The position numbers and the translations under genes are program-made. A stretch of DNA of 64,000 nt from CALVUJ01 sp045128835 (GTDB taxonomy: Bacteria > Bacillota_I > Bacilli_A > RFN20 > DUOF01): positions 25,567 through 89,566 of the forward strand of contig JBGVRX010000026.1 in the NCBI GenBank assembly GCA_045128835.1. The letters are read 5' to 3'. This document shows positions 51,837-60,913 of this stretch, piece by piece. The first letter of the stretch is position 1, and the number at the start of each line of letters is the position of its first letter. The notes under the pieces were generated by a model, which was given only the letters and a program-made list of their open reading frames with translations, did no database searches and had not been told where the DNA came from.

Positions 51837-53057
51837 CTAATCTAATTCTTCTTCATCCAAAATAAATCTATCAAATTTAGACTTACTTCCCTTCGTTACA
51901 ATTATATCACTATAGCTCTCGTTTTGTAAATTTATATACTTGTTTTGACTTATTTTTTTATAATTTAACTTAATTAAACCTATTGTTTCACAATATCCAG
52001 TATTGTATAAACCTAAATAGTTAGAAACAAATGTTGTTGAATTAGAACCATATAATGAGTTAATCATAGAATCAACACCCTTAATATTCGCTCCATATCC
52101 TGTAACATATACATCTAAACCAGTAGAATCAGTAATAGCGTTAACTTTACTAAATACTTTCCCTAAGATTTCTTTCATATTAGAAACAATAATTTCATTT
52201 ATTTGCTTCTCACTTATATATCTTCCATCTTTATTCTTACATACACTCAAATAAGCATTATCTGATAATCTACATGCTCCAATATTGTATATAGCGTTCT
52301 TCATATCAGTAGTATCTTTAACATTTAATTTCTCCTCAACTGCTTTTTCTATTTGAAGAGTTCCTTGAGGGATAGAAATTCTATGTTGTAATTTACCTTT
52401 CTTATACATTAATAAATTAGTAGAATGTCTATCAATATTTAAAATACAAGCACTTATATCATCTTCTTCAAAAATACCAGCATATAAGCAATCAACATCC
52501 ATATAATACTTGCTAACCTTTAAATCACAACTAGCAATAACATTTAAATAACTTTCATGAACCTCTTTAGGTAACATGTAAACTTTAAATAATGTTTTGA
52601 ACGTTGTAGATTTATATCTAATTGGAGGTTGATCCATCTTTTGATTATCATCCAATTGATACTCTAAAGGACAAATATTAATTATAACTTCATTCTCTTG
52701 ATGTCTAATCTTACTTGCTATTTTATAAGCTTCATTAATATCGTATTGACCAATTAAATAGTTATTTCCAGTAACAGGAGTTGTTGTAGCAAAATCATTA
52801 ATAATTAAATGATTTGAAGGCATACATAAAATAAATTCCTCTACAATAATTTCTCTTTTCTTATAAATTGAATCTACTAAATCTAAAATAGTTTTCTTAA
52901 CTTCTTCCGGATTAATTATATTAGAAGCCTCAAGTCCTTTACTATGACATTTAAAAGTATCAAAGATATAAAACTTTTCGTTATAATACACCCCAATACA
53001 CATTCTAACAATGTCATCAAGAAACTCAATTGTAGTAAAAATTTGATTTCTATTCAT
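51837..53057 (-). CDS. ftsA: FtsA-like actin-fold division protein with degenerate nucleotide site
   Basis: By place (ftsQ-X-ftsZ) and pattern this is FtsA: an SHS2-like stretch (SKGLEASNIINPEEVKKTILD) and the late motif YVTGYGANIKGVDSMI are recognisable. The phosphate-binding loops are not: the usual GxDIGSS at the start is replaced by TIEFLDDIV, and DIGGGTTD by NIDRHSTNLL (about residue 205). No C-terminal amphipathic helix as clear as in Bacillus was seen. 406 aa. It may no longer bind ATP. It lies 2 bp after ftsQ. Confidence 0.75.
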   Translation of the reverse strand: MNRNQIFTTIEFLDDIVRMCIGVYYNEKFYIFDTFKCHSKGLEASNIINPEEVKKTILDLVDSIYKKREIIVEEFILCMPSNHLIINDFATTTPVTGNNYLIGQYDINEAYKIASKIRHQENEVIINICPLEYQLDDNQKMDQPPIRYKSTTFKTLFKVYMLPKEVHESYLNVIASCDLKVSKYYMDVDCLYAGIFEEDDISACILNIDRHSTNLLMYKKGKLQHRISIPQGTLQIEKAVEEKLNVKDTTDMKNAIYNIGACRLSDNAYLSVCKNKDGRYISEKQINEIIVSNMKEILGKVFSKVNAITDSTGLDVYVTGYGANIKGVDSMINSLYGSNSTTFVSNYLGLYNTGYCETIGLIKLNYKKISQNKYINLQNESYSDIIVTKGSKSKFDRFILDEEELD

Positions 53058-53059
53058 AC

Positions 53060-53857
53060 CTATTCCTCCCCAAAACTAACTACAAGGTGAAATTCTTTTT
53101 CGTCTAAATAATTATAGGCGATTAAAGCAGGTTCATCTTCTTCATATTTTACATTATTTTTGCTTATTTCTTCTATAATTTCATTATATTTATTTTCATT
53201 GAACTTCGTATTCAAGAATACTAAATCAGTTTGAATAACAAAGTAACCAATATTAGAATCATAACCATATAAATTAACATAAGCATAATCACTACTATAT
53301 CTAACAACTTCTACTTTAGTAAAATGATTTCTTACATCCAATCTTACATCTCTATACTTATTAATCAAATAATCAATGTCACTATCACCGACATCATCAA
53401 AACTTGCCAATGTAGTAATCTTTTCATTTAATTCATATTCGGATCTTTCAATATATGTTTTATTGTTCATAACTAACTTATCATCTTTAATAGCTATTGG
53501 ATATATCTCATTAATATTAATTTTTACTCCTAGTATTGATTTAGTTATACTAACACTATCAATAAAAGCATATGACTCTAAAACTTTATCTGCCTTTTTA
53601 GTATCTACTAACCACCAGTGATTATTCTTCTTTAAGTTTGCCATAGTCATAAGTTCTTCTTTAGTATAGTAAACATTTCCCTCTACTCTCAAATTAATTT
53701 TAGATAAAGGTGAAAATAGATAAGCAAAGAATAATGCCCATATAACAACTATTACAATAATTCTCTTTTTTCTTCTTTTTCTGCATTTTAAATGATAATT
53801 TGCTCTTTCAAGGTCGATAGAAAAAGTTTTAGTATATGTTTCAGTATTACTGCCCAT
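53060..53857 (-). CDS. ftsQ: Cell division protein FtsQ/DivIB
   Basis: Bitopic protein of the divisome. A basic cytoplasmic tail (KCRKRRKKR), one transmembrane helix (about 35-53), a POTRA domain (KINLRVEGNVYYTKEELMTMA) and a beta domain are visible. GGGAGG precedes the ATG at 53857 (265 aa). It sits between murB and ftsA as in many Firmicutes. Confidence 0.9.
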   Translation of the reverse strand: MGSNTETYTKTFSIDLERANYHLKCRKRRKKRIIVIVVIWALFFAYLFSPLSKINLRVEGNVYYTKEELMTMANLKKNNHWWLVDTKKADKVLESYAFIDSVSITKSILGVKININEIYPIAIKDDKLVMNNKTYIERSEYELNEKITTLASFDDVGDSDIDYLINKYRDVRLDVRNHFTKVEVVRYSSDYAYVNLYGYDSNIGYFVIQTDLVFLNTKFNENKYNEIIEEISKNNVKYEEDEPALIAYNYLDEKEFHLVVSFGEE

Positions 53858-53863
53858 GTCCAA

Positions 53864-53952
53864 AACCTCCCATCATTACATATTTAGAATACTCTTTTTT
53901 AGAGTATTTTTCAATTTATCTAAGAGTATATTTTTTTACAAAACCTTACTTT
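53864..53952. other. Short gap with inverted repeat between ftsQ and murB
   Basis: AATACTCT (53888-53895) pairs with AGAGTATT (53901-53908). On the coding strand no T tract follows, so it is not a clear terminator for murB. Confidence 0.35.
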
Positions 53953-54837
53953 TTAATCAATTACAATTACTTCTTCCTTTAAATCTATATTAAACCTCGT
54001 TTTAACCTCCCTCTTAACAAGATTTATAAGATAAATAACATCATCAAAACTAGCGTTTTCTTCATTCACAATAAAATTACAATGCTTGCAACTTATACTC
54101 GCTCCATTTCTTTTAACGCCTCTTAAATAAGCCTTATCAATTAACTCCCAAGCTTTATAATCAATATCATTTTTAAATATGGAACCACTATTAGCAATAT
54201 CTATAGGATGACTCTCTTTTCTCTTCTTAGAACAGTCTTTTATAACACTTTTTAGTTTCTCTGAATCATATTTAATAAGTTTAACCTTGCACCCTAAAAT
54301 TATAAATTTATTATCTTTAAAAATACTATCCCGATATAAAAACTTACAATCTTCTTTTCTTATTACTTTGAAATCATAATTCTCATCTAAATAATATACA
54401 AACTCAATAATATCACTAAAAAAATGATTATAAGCACCAGCATTCATAAGTATTGCCCCTCCTACACTTCCAGGAATATTACCTATGTATTCTAGCCCTT
54501 TATAACCATTATTCGCAAACTCATAAGCCTTCATCATCAATAATTCATTAGAGTTTATAACCCTCAAATCTTTTGCTTTTTTAAAATCAGGTTTAATTAA
54601 ACACTCCTTTTCTTTACTTGTAAAAAGAATATTAGATCCATTACCAATAACATAATAATGAATCTTATATTTATCAATAACTTTCATTACTTTCTTTAAT
54701 TCAATATATGAAGTTGGGCATATCATATATTTACTAAATCCATCTAACTTCATTGTGTTGTAATTCTTTAAAGATACATCCTTAAGTAATATATCTTTAT
54801 TTATATCTAAAATCTCTTTTTCAAAATCATTTATCAT
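53953..54837 (-). CDS. murB: UDP-N-acetylenolpyruvoylglucosamine reductase MurB
   Basis: FAD enzyme that makes UDP-MurNAc. It shows IGNGSNILF near residue 65, GLEYIGNIPGSVGGAILMNAGAYN, YRDSIF and the end motif SGSIFKND. 294 aa, type II MurB as in Bacillus. It overlaps murG by 11 bp. Confidence 0.95.
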   Translation of the reverse strand: MINDFEKEILDINKDILLKDVSLKNYNTMKLDGFSKYMICPTSYIELKKVMKVIDKYKIHYYVIGNGSNILFTSKEKECLIKPDFKKAKDLRVINSNELLMMKAYEFANNGYKGLEYIGNIPGSVGGAILMNAGAYNHFFSDIIEFVYYLDENYDFKVIRKEDCKFLYRDSIFKDNKFIILGCKVKLIKYDSEKLKSVIKDCSKKRKESHPIDIANSGSIFKNDIDYKAWELIDKAYLRGVKRNGASISCKHCNFIVNEENASFDDVIYLINLVKREVKTRFNIDLKEEVIVID

Positions 54838-55885
54838 GTTTAAGTTCCTTTATTATTTTATATATTTTGTTATTACTATCAAAGACTGCTAATTTAAGAC
54901 TATTAAGACGAATATTTACTCTTGCTTCGTTATTATTTATTAAATAATCTATCTTATCTTTTAATGTTTTAGAGGATAAATCCTTCTCTTCAATCATTAA
55001 ACAAGCATTATTCTTATATAAATAATTCGCGTTATGAAATTGGTGATTATTTACTACATATGGACTAGGAATAAGAATACTAGGTAATCCTAAAGTTATA
55101 ATCTCACTTATCGTAGTCGCACCACTTCTAGTAACCACCAAATCACACTTTTTCATTAAAGAGAGCATATCCTCTATATAAGGATAGATATGTATATTTT
55201 CCTTAATCTTAATATCATTAATAAAACTATCATAATGCTTCTTACCTGTAACAATATGATAAATATTATTATCATTATTTTCCTTGATAAACTCTTTTAA
55301 AATCTTATTAATCGTACTAGAGCCTAAACTTCCCATAAAAATCAAAATATTATTTTTAGTAATATCTATACTAGAATTATTTATAATACTTTTTAAGCAT
55401 TCATTAGATCTAGGATTACCTACATTTACTAATTTATTTTTATGATATTCCTTCATTAAAGGAATACTATAACCTATCTTATTTGCAATATATCCTATTA
55501 CTATATTAGCCTTACCCATCGTACTATTTTGTTCATGTAAAATAATAGGAATCTTTTTCACTTTAGAAGCAAAACATAGAGGTACACTTATATAATTACC
55601 AAATCCTATTACTATATCTGGTTTATATTCTTTAATTACTTTAAAAGATAAAAAGAAAGCTTTAATTAAGGAAATAAAAAACTTTATCTTATTTAATAAA
55701 CCACTTTTTCTTTCTAACTCAAAACCATAAAAATCAATGTCCTCTCTTTTAGCAATATCCTCTTCCATTTTCTTTTTGGCACCTACAAATAAAACTTGTT
55801 CTCCATTATTCTCTAAATACTTTATTAAAGAGACTGCCGGATATATATGCCCTCCTGTACCGCCACTAGTTACTATTATTTTCAC
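54827..55885 (-). CDS. murG: MurG N-acetylglucosaminyltransferase
   Basis: Forms lipid II from lipid I at the membrane face. TSGGTGGHIYPAVSLI at the start, GFGNYISVPLCFA, LHEQNSTMGKAN, FMGSLGSSTINK and TRSGATTISEIITLGLPSILIPSPYVVNNHQ at the donor site. 352 aa. It overlaps ftsW by 20 bp and murB by 11 bp. Confidence 0.97.
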   Translation of the reverse strand: MKIIVTSGGTGGHIYPAVSLIKYLENNGEQVLFVGAKKKMEEDIAKREDIDFYGFELERKSGLLNKIKFFISLIKAFFLSFKVIKEYKPDIVIGFGNYISVPLCFASKVKKIPIILHEQNSTMGKANIVIGYIANKIGYSIPLMKEYHKNKLVNVGNPRSNECLKSIINNSSIDITKNNILIFMGSLGSSTINKILKEFIKENNDNNIYHIVTGKKHYDSFINDIKIKENIHIYPYIEDMLSLMKKCDLVVTRSGATTISEIITLGLPSILIPSPYVVNNHQFHNANYLYKNNACLMIEEKDLSSKTLKDKIDYLINNNEARVNIRLNSLKLAVFDSNNKIYKIIKELKHDK

Positions 55886-56984
55886 TTACTAAACACTTCC
55901 TATCTATACCAATTAATAAACCGCTTAAAAATAAAATCAAAACTAAAGATGATCCCCCATAAGAAAAGAAGGGTAATGTTATACCAGTCACAGGAAATAA
56001 ACCCACCACTACACACAAATTAATAACCACTTGAATGGCTATTAAAGAAGTAATACCCACTGCTAAAAAAGAACTCTTTAAATCCCTCGTATTTCTGGCA
56101 ATTTTAAACCCATTAACAATTAAAACGCCAAATAAAAGTAAAACTATTAGACAGCCTATATAACCAAACTCTTCTGCAAAAATAGCAAAGATAAAATCAG
56201 TTTGAGGTTCAGGCAAATAAAAGTGTTTTTGAATACTTCCATCAATACCACTTCCTAACAAACCTCCAGGACCTAAAGCATATAAAGATTGAATGATTTG
56301 AAATCCTGTTCCTAAAGGATCTTCAAAAGGATCAATAAAGGCTGTAATTCTATTAATTCTATAAGGCGCAGAAATGATTAAAAAGATAAAAGCTACTACT
56401 CCTAATGCTCCTAATTTCAAATAATTTTTAATTGAAGCCCGTGATACTATACTCATTATTACTACCGCCCCTAACATTACAACTCCACTCCCTAAATCAG
56501 GCTGTAGCATAATCAAAGCAAAACCTATAAATGCTACCAATAAGAAAGGAACTACTCCTTTAAAGAACCTTCTTGTTTGCTTATAATGCTCTGATAAATA
56601 TACTGCCCCATAAACAATAATAGACGCCTTAAAAAACTCCGCTGGTTGAATAGCAAAACTACCGATTCCAAACCAACTTCTACTTCCTCCTCTTACTATT
56701 CCTATTCCGGGTATTAACACTAATATAAGCAGCAATATTCCTAAATATAAAATATATTTGTAATACCTAAAAATATATTTCAAATCCATCTTTATAGCCA
56801 CTAACATCCCCATTATTCCAATAAAAGCAAAACCTAGCTGCCTTTTAAAATAAAATAAAGAATCATTCTCTTTATATAATGCCCAAACACTACTAGAACT
56901 ATATACCTCATATACTCCAATTACTACTAACGTTAAAACACAAAAAAGAACAATCTTACCATTCTTTCTAAGATTAAGTTTCAC
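55866..56984 (-). CDS. ftsW: SEDS peptidoglycan polymerase FtsW
   Basis: Ten-helix SEDS glycosyltransferase of the divisome (RQLGFAFIGIMGM, FGIGSFAIQPAEFFKASII, MLQPDLGSGVVML with the catalytic Asp, LPEPQTDFIFAIFAEEFG, LPFFSYGGSSL). The frame starts at a GTG at 56993; the GTG at 56984, five bases after AGGTGA, is preferred. It overlaps murD. Confidence 0.95.
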   Translation of the reverse strand: MKLNLRKNGKIVLFCVLTLVVIGVYEVYSSSSVWALYKENDSLFYFKRQLGFAFIGIMGMLVAIKMDLKYIFRYYKYILYLGILLLILVLIPGIGIVRGGSRSWFGIGSFAIQPAEFFKASIIVYGAVYLSEHYKQTRRFFKGVVPFLLVAFIGFALIMLQPDLGSGVVMLGAVVIMSIVSRASIKNYLKLGALGVVAFIFLIISAPYRINRITAFIDPFEDPLGTGFQIIQSLYALGPGGLLGSGIDGSIQKHFYLPEPQTDFIFAIFAEEFGYIGCLIVLLLFGVLIVNGFKIARNTRDLKSSFLAVGITSLIAIQVVINLCVVVGLFPVTGITLPFFSYGGSSLVLILFLSGLLIGIDRKCLVSENNSN

Positions 56985-58221
56985 TAAAATCACCTATTAA
57001 TTTATCAAAATACTCTCCTCTTGCTTTATAACTACTAAATAAATCAAAAGAAGCACATCCACAAGAAAATAAAATAACATCATTATCACTAGAATTACTT
57101 AAAGCACATCTAACCGCATCTTCTAAATAATATACTTTATCATCTACATCAACATCATCTATTTCCTTACTTAACGCTCCAAAACATATCTTGTATTTTA
57201 AATTATAATCATTTAGAAAAATAAAACTGCCACCCTTATTCTTACCCCCAAATATTAAAATAATATTCTTGTCTTTATACGTTTCAAGCGCACACCTTAA
57301 AGACTCACTAGTCGTAGATTTAGAATCATTTACAATTAATCTTCCGTTAACCTCAGATTCTTCTAAATGATATTTCAATGGTAAATAATTCTTAATAGTA
57401 AATACATCTATATCAAACCCTAATATCTTTAAAATACTAGTAACAGCCTTAATATTCTTTTTATTATGCTCGCCTTTTAACTTTGTATCATTTACTAAAA
57501 GAGTTTCTTTTGAATAATCAATAACTTTAGATTTAATATCCTTATTACTAACAAAATTATTAGTTTCTTTATCCGTTAAATCTAGTAACAAATAATCAAA
57601 CTCACTCTGTAAATTAGTTATATTAAATTTACTGTTATAGTAATACTCTAAACTACTTACATTATCTAAATGATTAATAGATAAGTTTAAAATACAACCT
57701 ATATCAAACTTTAACTCATGCATATCCTCTAATTGAAAACTAGACATTTCTAAAATAATAATCGTATAGTTATTTATCTTATCTATTAAAGAAATTAAAG
57801 GAGTTCCTATATTACCTGCAAGAAGAACATTACTAGTTTGTTTTCTTATACATTCATATAATAAACTTACGGTAGAACTCTTCCCGTTACTGCCCGTAAC
57901 ACCTATATAATAGCCTTTTTTATTAGTTAATATATAAGTTAATTCCATCTCGTTAATTAACTTAATATTATTATCTTTTAGGTGTTTAATATATGGATTT
58001 AAAATACTTAATCCTGGACTTCTAACTATATAATCAAACTTATTAAAATCAATATTATAAAAATCATCAAAAGTATATACTTTTTCAATCACGCCATAAA
58101 ATTCTTTAATCTTTACTAATTCATCTTTATTCAAGCAAATACTTACTTTTTTCTTTAATTTAACTAATGTTTTTAAGCACTCAATTGAAGTTCTACCCGC
58201 TCCTAAAAGCAAACATTTCAT
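56974..58221 (-). CDS. murD: UDP-MurNAc-L-alanine D-glutamate ligase MurD
   Basis: Mur ligase. The N-terminal Rossmann part is shown by LLGAGRTS, the ATP site by GVTGSNGKSSTVSLLYE, with NLSINHLD and NDSKSTTSESLRCAL. 415 aa, slightly short. It begins 1 bp after the mraY end and overlaps ftsW. Confidence 0.95.
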   Translation of the reverse strand: MKCLLLGAGRTSIECLKTLVKLKKKVSICLNKDELVKIKEFYGVIEKVYTFDDFYNIDFNKFDYIVRSPGLSILNPYIKHLKDNNIKLINEMELTYILTNKKGYYIGVTGSNGKSSTVSLLYECIRKQTSNVLLAGNIGTPLISLIDKINNYTIIILEMSSFQLEDMHELKFDIGCILNLSINHLDNVSSLEYYYNSKFNITNLQSEFDYLLLDLTDKETNNFVSNKDIKSKVIDYSKETLLVNDTKLKGEHNKKNIKAVTSILKILGFDIDVFTIKNYLPLKYHLEESEVNGRLIVNDSKSTTSESLRCALETYKDKNIILIFGGKNKGGSFIFLNDYNLKYKICFGALSKEIDDVDVDDKVYYLEDAVRCALSNSSDNDVILFSCGCASFDLFSSYKARGEYFDKLIGDFSET

Positions 58222-58222
58222 T

Positions 58223-59206
58223 TTATATCACCTCGATTATAATAGCTAACATAGAAGCAAAACAACCTACTAAATAAAACATCATTACTACCTTCCATTC
58301 CTGCCATCCCTTTTTCTCAAAATGATGATGTAAAGGAGCCATTAAAAAAATTCTTTTATGAGTCATCTTATAATAAGAAACTTGTATGATTACACTTAAT
58401 GCTTCTAAAACGAAAACAAAACCTGCGACTCCTAAAATAATCTCACTATCTAAAACTATTGAACTCGCCCCTAAAACACCTCCTAATGCTAAAGAACCGC
58501 AATCTCCCATAAAGATCTTCGCTGGATGGAAATTAAAGAAAAGGAACCCAATTAAAGCACCGACTATCGAAACAAGCAATAACGTTAACTGATAATTACC
58601 CGATTCTAAACTTATTAAAAGAAATGGAGTTAAAGCAATCATTGATAAACCGCTTGCTAAACCATCTAACCCATCACTTAGATTTATCGCATTCGCACTA
58701 CCTATTAAAACAATTAAAAAGAATGGCAAAAACAAATATGCCGTTTCAACAAAATTATTTAAAAGAGGCAAATACAATCTATCTAAAGTAAAGCCCCCTT
58801 CCTTTAATAACAATACAACATACATACACAAAACAATCTCTAATAATATTCTTATTTTCGCACTTAAACCTGCATATGATTTAATCTTTATCTTCAAATA
58901 ATCATCTACAAAACCTATAAGAAAAAAGCCTATATAAGATAATAAAACCGCTAAAACACTATAACTTAAAGAACTATTAAAATTAAATAAGAAAAAAGAA
59001 ATAACACTAGCTAAAACAAAGCCTATTCCTCCCATTGTCGGAGTACCTTTCTTAGCTATATGATTCTCTAAATATTCCCTCTCTATTTGTGAGGCTTTTT
59101 TCTTATTACTTATTTCAATTATTTTTTTGGTAAAGAAAATAGATAAAAGAAAACTTACAAGTAATGATCCTACTAATTTAAAAAAGAAAGTTAAATTTGT
59201 AGCCAT
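58223..59206 (-). CDS. mraY: Phospho-MurNAc-pentapeptide transferase MraY
   Basis: Ten-helix enzyme that makes lipid I. GTPTMGGIGFVLA, GFVDDYLKI, NAINLSDGLDGLASGLS, FMGDCGSLALGG and APLHHHFEKKGW are all present. 327 aa. It overlaps murE by 16 bp. Confidence 0.97.
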   Translation of the reverse strand: MATNLTFFFKLVGSLLVSFLLSIFFTKKIIEISNKKKASQIEREYLENHIAKKGTPTMGGIGFVLASVISFFLFNFNSSLSYSVLAVLLSYIGFFLIGFVDDYLKIKIKSYAGLSAKIRILLEIVLCMYVVLLLKEGGFTLDRLYLPLLNNFVETAYLFLPFFLIVLIGSANAINLSDGLDGLASGLSMIALTPFLLISLESGNYQLTLLLVSIVGALIGFLFFNFHPAKIFMGDCGSLALGGVLGASSIVLDSEIILGVAGFVFVLEALSVIIQVSYYKMTHKRIFLMAPLHHHFEKKGWQEWKVVMMFYLVGCFASMLAIIIEVI

Positions 59207-60591
59207 TTACAAATCATCTTTTTATCACTTAATTCAAGATACTTATCCTTAACTATCTGATACTCTTCATGACCTTTACCTAAAACCATTAAAATATCTC
59301 CATCTTGAATTTCACTAAGCGCCTTTCTTAATGCTATTTCTCTATTTTCTTCTATCACTATTTTCTTATCTGTATTACATCCCTTTAATATATCTTTAAT
59401 AATTAAAAGCGGATCTTCATACCTAGGATTATCACTAGTTACATAAACAACATCCCCATATCTAGTAGCAATCTCCCCCATTACACTTCTTTTAGTAGTA
59501 TCCCTATTACCACCACAACCAAACAAAACAATTAACCTATTGTTTACTAAAGGTTTTATTTCTACTAAAACTTTCTCCATTGCATCTGGAGTATGCGCAT
59601 AATCTAAAATAACACTAAACTTATCACTATAAACCTTCTCTAATCTCCCATTAATTGTTTTAATATCCTTCATATTTTCTTTTATCTTCTCTTCATTAAA
59701 ACCTAATTCCCTTAATACTAAAAAAGCCGAGCTTAAATTATATACATTAATAACCCCTAATAATGTAGATTCAATACCTTCATATCCACCTAAATCAAAA
59801 GAAATACCATCTAATCCTCTAGATATATTCCTAATCTGATTTTCATTATATTCTAATCCATAATACACTACTTTACCCTTACAGTACTTTATAATCTCAC
59901 TACTATACTTATCATCATAATTTACAATAGCAAAACCATTCTCACTTAACCCATTAAATAACTTTTGTTTTGCTAAACAATAGTTATCCATTGTCTTATG
60001 ATAATCCAAATGTTCATGAGTTAAATTAGTAAATACAGCACCCTTAAAATTAAGCAAGTTAACTCTACCCAGACATAAAGCATGACTAGAAACTTCCATT
60101 ACTACATACTTTGTTTTTCTTCTTACTGCCTTATGTAATTCTTCCGCTAAAACATAACAATCCGGCGTAGTATTATTGATACCTTTATAATACTCATTAT
60201 CCTTAATACCTAAAGTACCAATATACATACATCTCTTACCTAACTTATTTAATAACTCATAAATTATATAAGCAGTACTTGTTTTGCCATTCGTTCCCGT
60301 TACCCCTATAATCTCTAACTTATCTTGAGGATTACCATAAAACTCATAAAATAACTTAGCTTTTATATCACCTAAATTATCTATCTTTAAAATATTATCT
60401 CCTTCTACCCTATCAGAAAGAACATAACTTGCTTTATTCTTTATTGCTTCATCGATATAATCATTGCCCCTATTAGTAGCAATAAATAAATATCCCTTCT
60501 TAACAGATCTACTATCACAAGTAATACCCTTTATCTCTATATCATTATCAAAATAAATATCTACTCTATCCAATAACTCCCTTAACTTCAT
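59191..60591 (-). CDS. murE: UDP-MurNAc-tripeptide synthetase MurE
   Basis: Adds the third amino acid to the stem peptide. The ATP site is GVTGTNGKTSTAYIIYE; NLTHEHLDYHKTMDNY and the C-terminal TSDNPRYEDP resemble the DNPR motif linked to meso-diaminopimelate use. 466 aa. It is the first gene of the cluster here; mraZ, mraW, ftsL and the class B penicillin-binding protein usually upstream are absent, replaced by mini-CRISPR unit B2. Confidence 0.95.
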   Translation of the reverse strand: MKLRELLDRVDIYFDNDIEIKGITCDSRSVKKGYLFIATNRGNDYIDEAIKNKASYVLSDRVEGDNILKIDNLGDIKAKLFYEFYGNPQDKLEIIGVTGTNGKTSTAYIIYELLNKLGKRCMYIGTLGIKDNEYYKGINNTTPDCYVLAEELHKAVRRKTKYVVMEVSSHALCLGRVNLLNFKGAVFTNLTHEHLDYHKTMDNYCLAKQKLFNGLSENGFAIVNYDDKYSSEIIKYCKGKVVYYGLEYNENQIRNISRGLDGISFDLGGYEGIESTLLGVINVYNLSSAFLVLRELGFNEEKIKENMKDIKTINGRLEKVYSDKFSVILDYAHTPDAMEKVLVEIKPLVNNRLIVLFGCGGNRDTTKRSVMGEIATRYGDVVYVTSDNPRYEDPLLIIKDILKGCNTDKKIVIEENREIALRKALSEIQDGDILMVLGKGHEEYQIVKDKYLELSDKKMICKWLQI

Positions 60592-60701
60592 AACATTCCT
60601 CCTTCATTAAAGATTACGAAGAAAGAACTATTTTTATAACAAAAAAAAGAAAGGCCCAAACCTTTCTTTTATTTTACTAATTTCTTTTTTTCTCTTTCTT
60701 A

Positions 60702-60717
60702 TTCGTACATTTCAAGG
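60702..60717 (-). ncRNA. Embedded anti-repeat of unit B2
   Basis: CCUU-GAA-AUGUACGAA follows repeat 2 and pairs with UUCGUACAU, UUC and GAGG of the repeat. Compared with unit B1 one C has become U, keeping the pair as G-U, so the fold is conserved. Confidence 0.7.
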
Positions 60718-60858
60718 TTCTTAGGCCCTCTGAAATTACGTTATGTACGAACATTATTAGATGGTATATTTCTGATGAAACCGTTCTTAGACCCTCTGAA
60801 ATTACGTTATGTACGAACCTCAAATTGGGAACAATATAATTACTATATTGATGGCATT

Positions 60859-60867
60859 ATTATAACA
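60859..60867 (-). promoter_or_regulatory. Extended -10 promoter of unit B2
   Basis: TGTTATAAT on the - strand, same as in unit B1. Confidence 0.6.
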
Positions 60868-60913
60868 TTATAATTAAATGATTTCTATATTTTATATGAC
60901 ATCATTTTATTGT

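Larger units (their letters stand above)
60641..60867 (-). CRISPR. Mini-CRISPR unit B2: two 36-nt repeats, one 30-nt spacer, anti-repeat, terminator
   Basis: On the - strand: extended -10 TGTTATAAT (60867-60859), 5' hairpin CAATATA/TATATTG (60850-60832), repeat 1 (60818-60783), a 30-nt spacer (60782-60753), repeat 2 (60752-60717, one base different), anti-repeat (60717-60702), conserved AATAAG-AAGAG tail and a terminator (60669-60641). Layout is the same as unit B1, with an unrelated spacer. It lies between the HEPN-motif gene and murE, both on the same strand. Confidence 0.85.
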
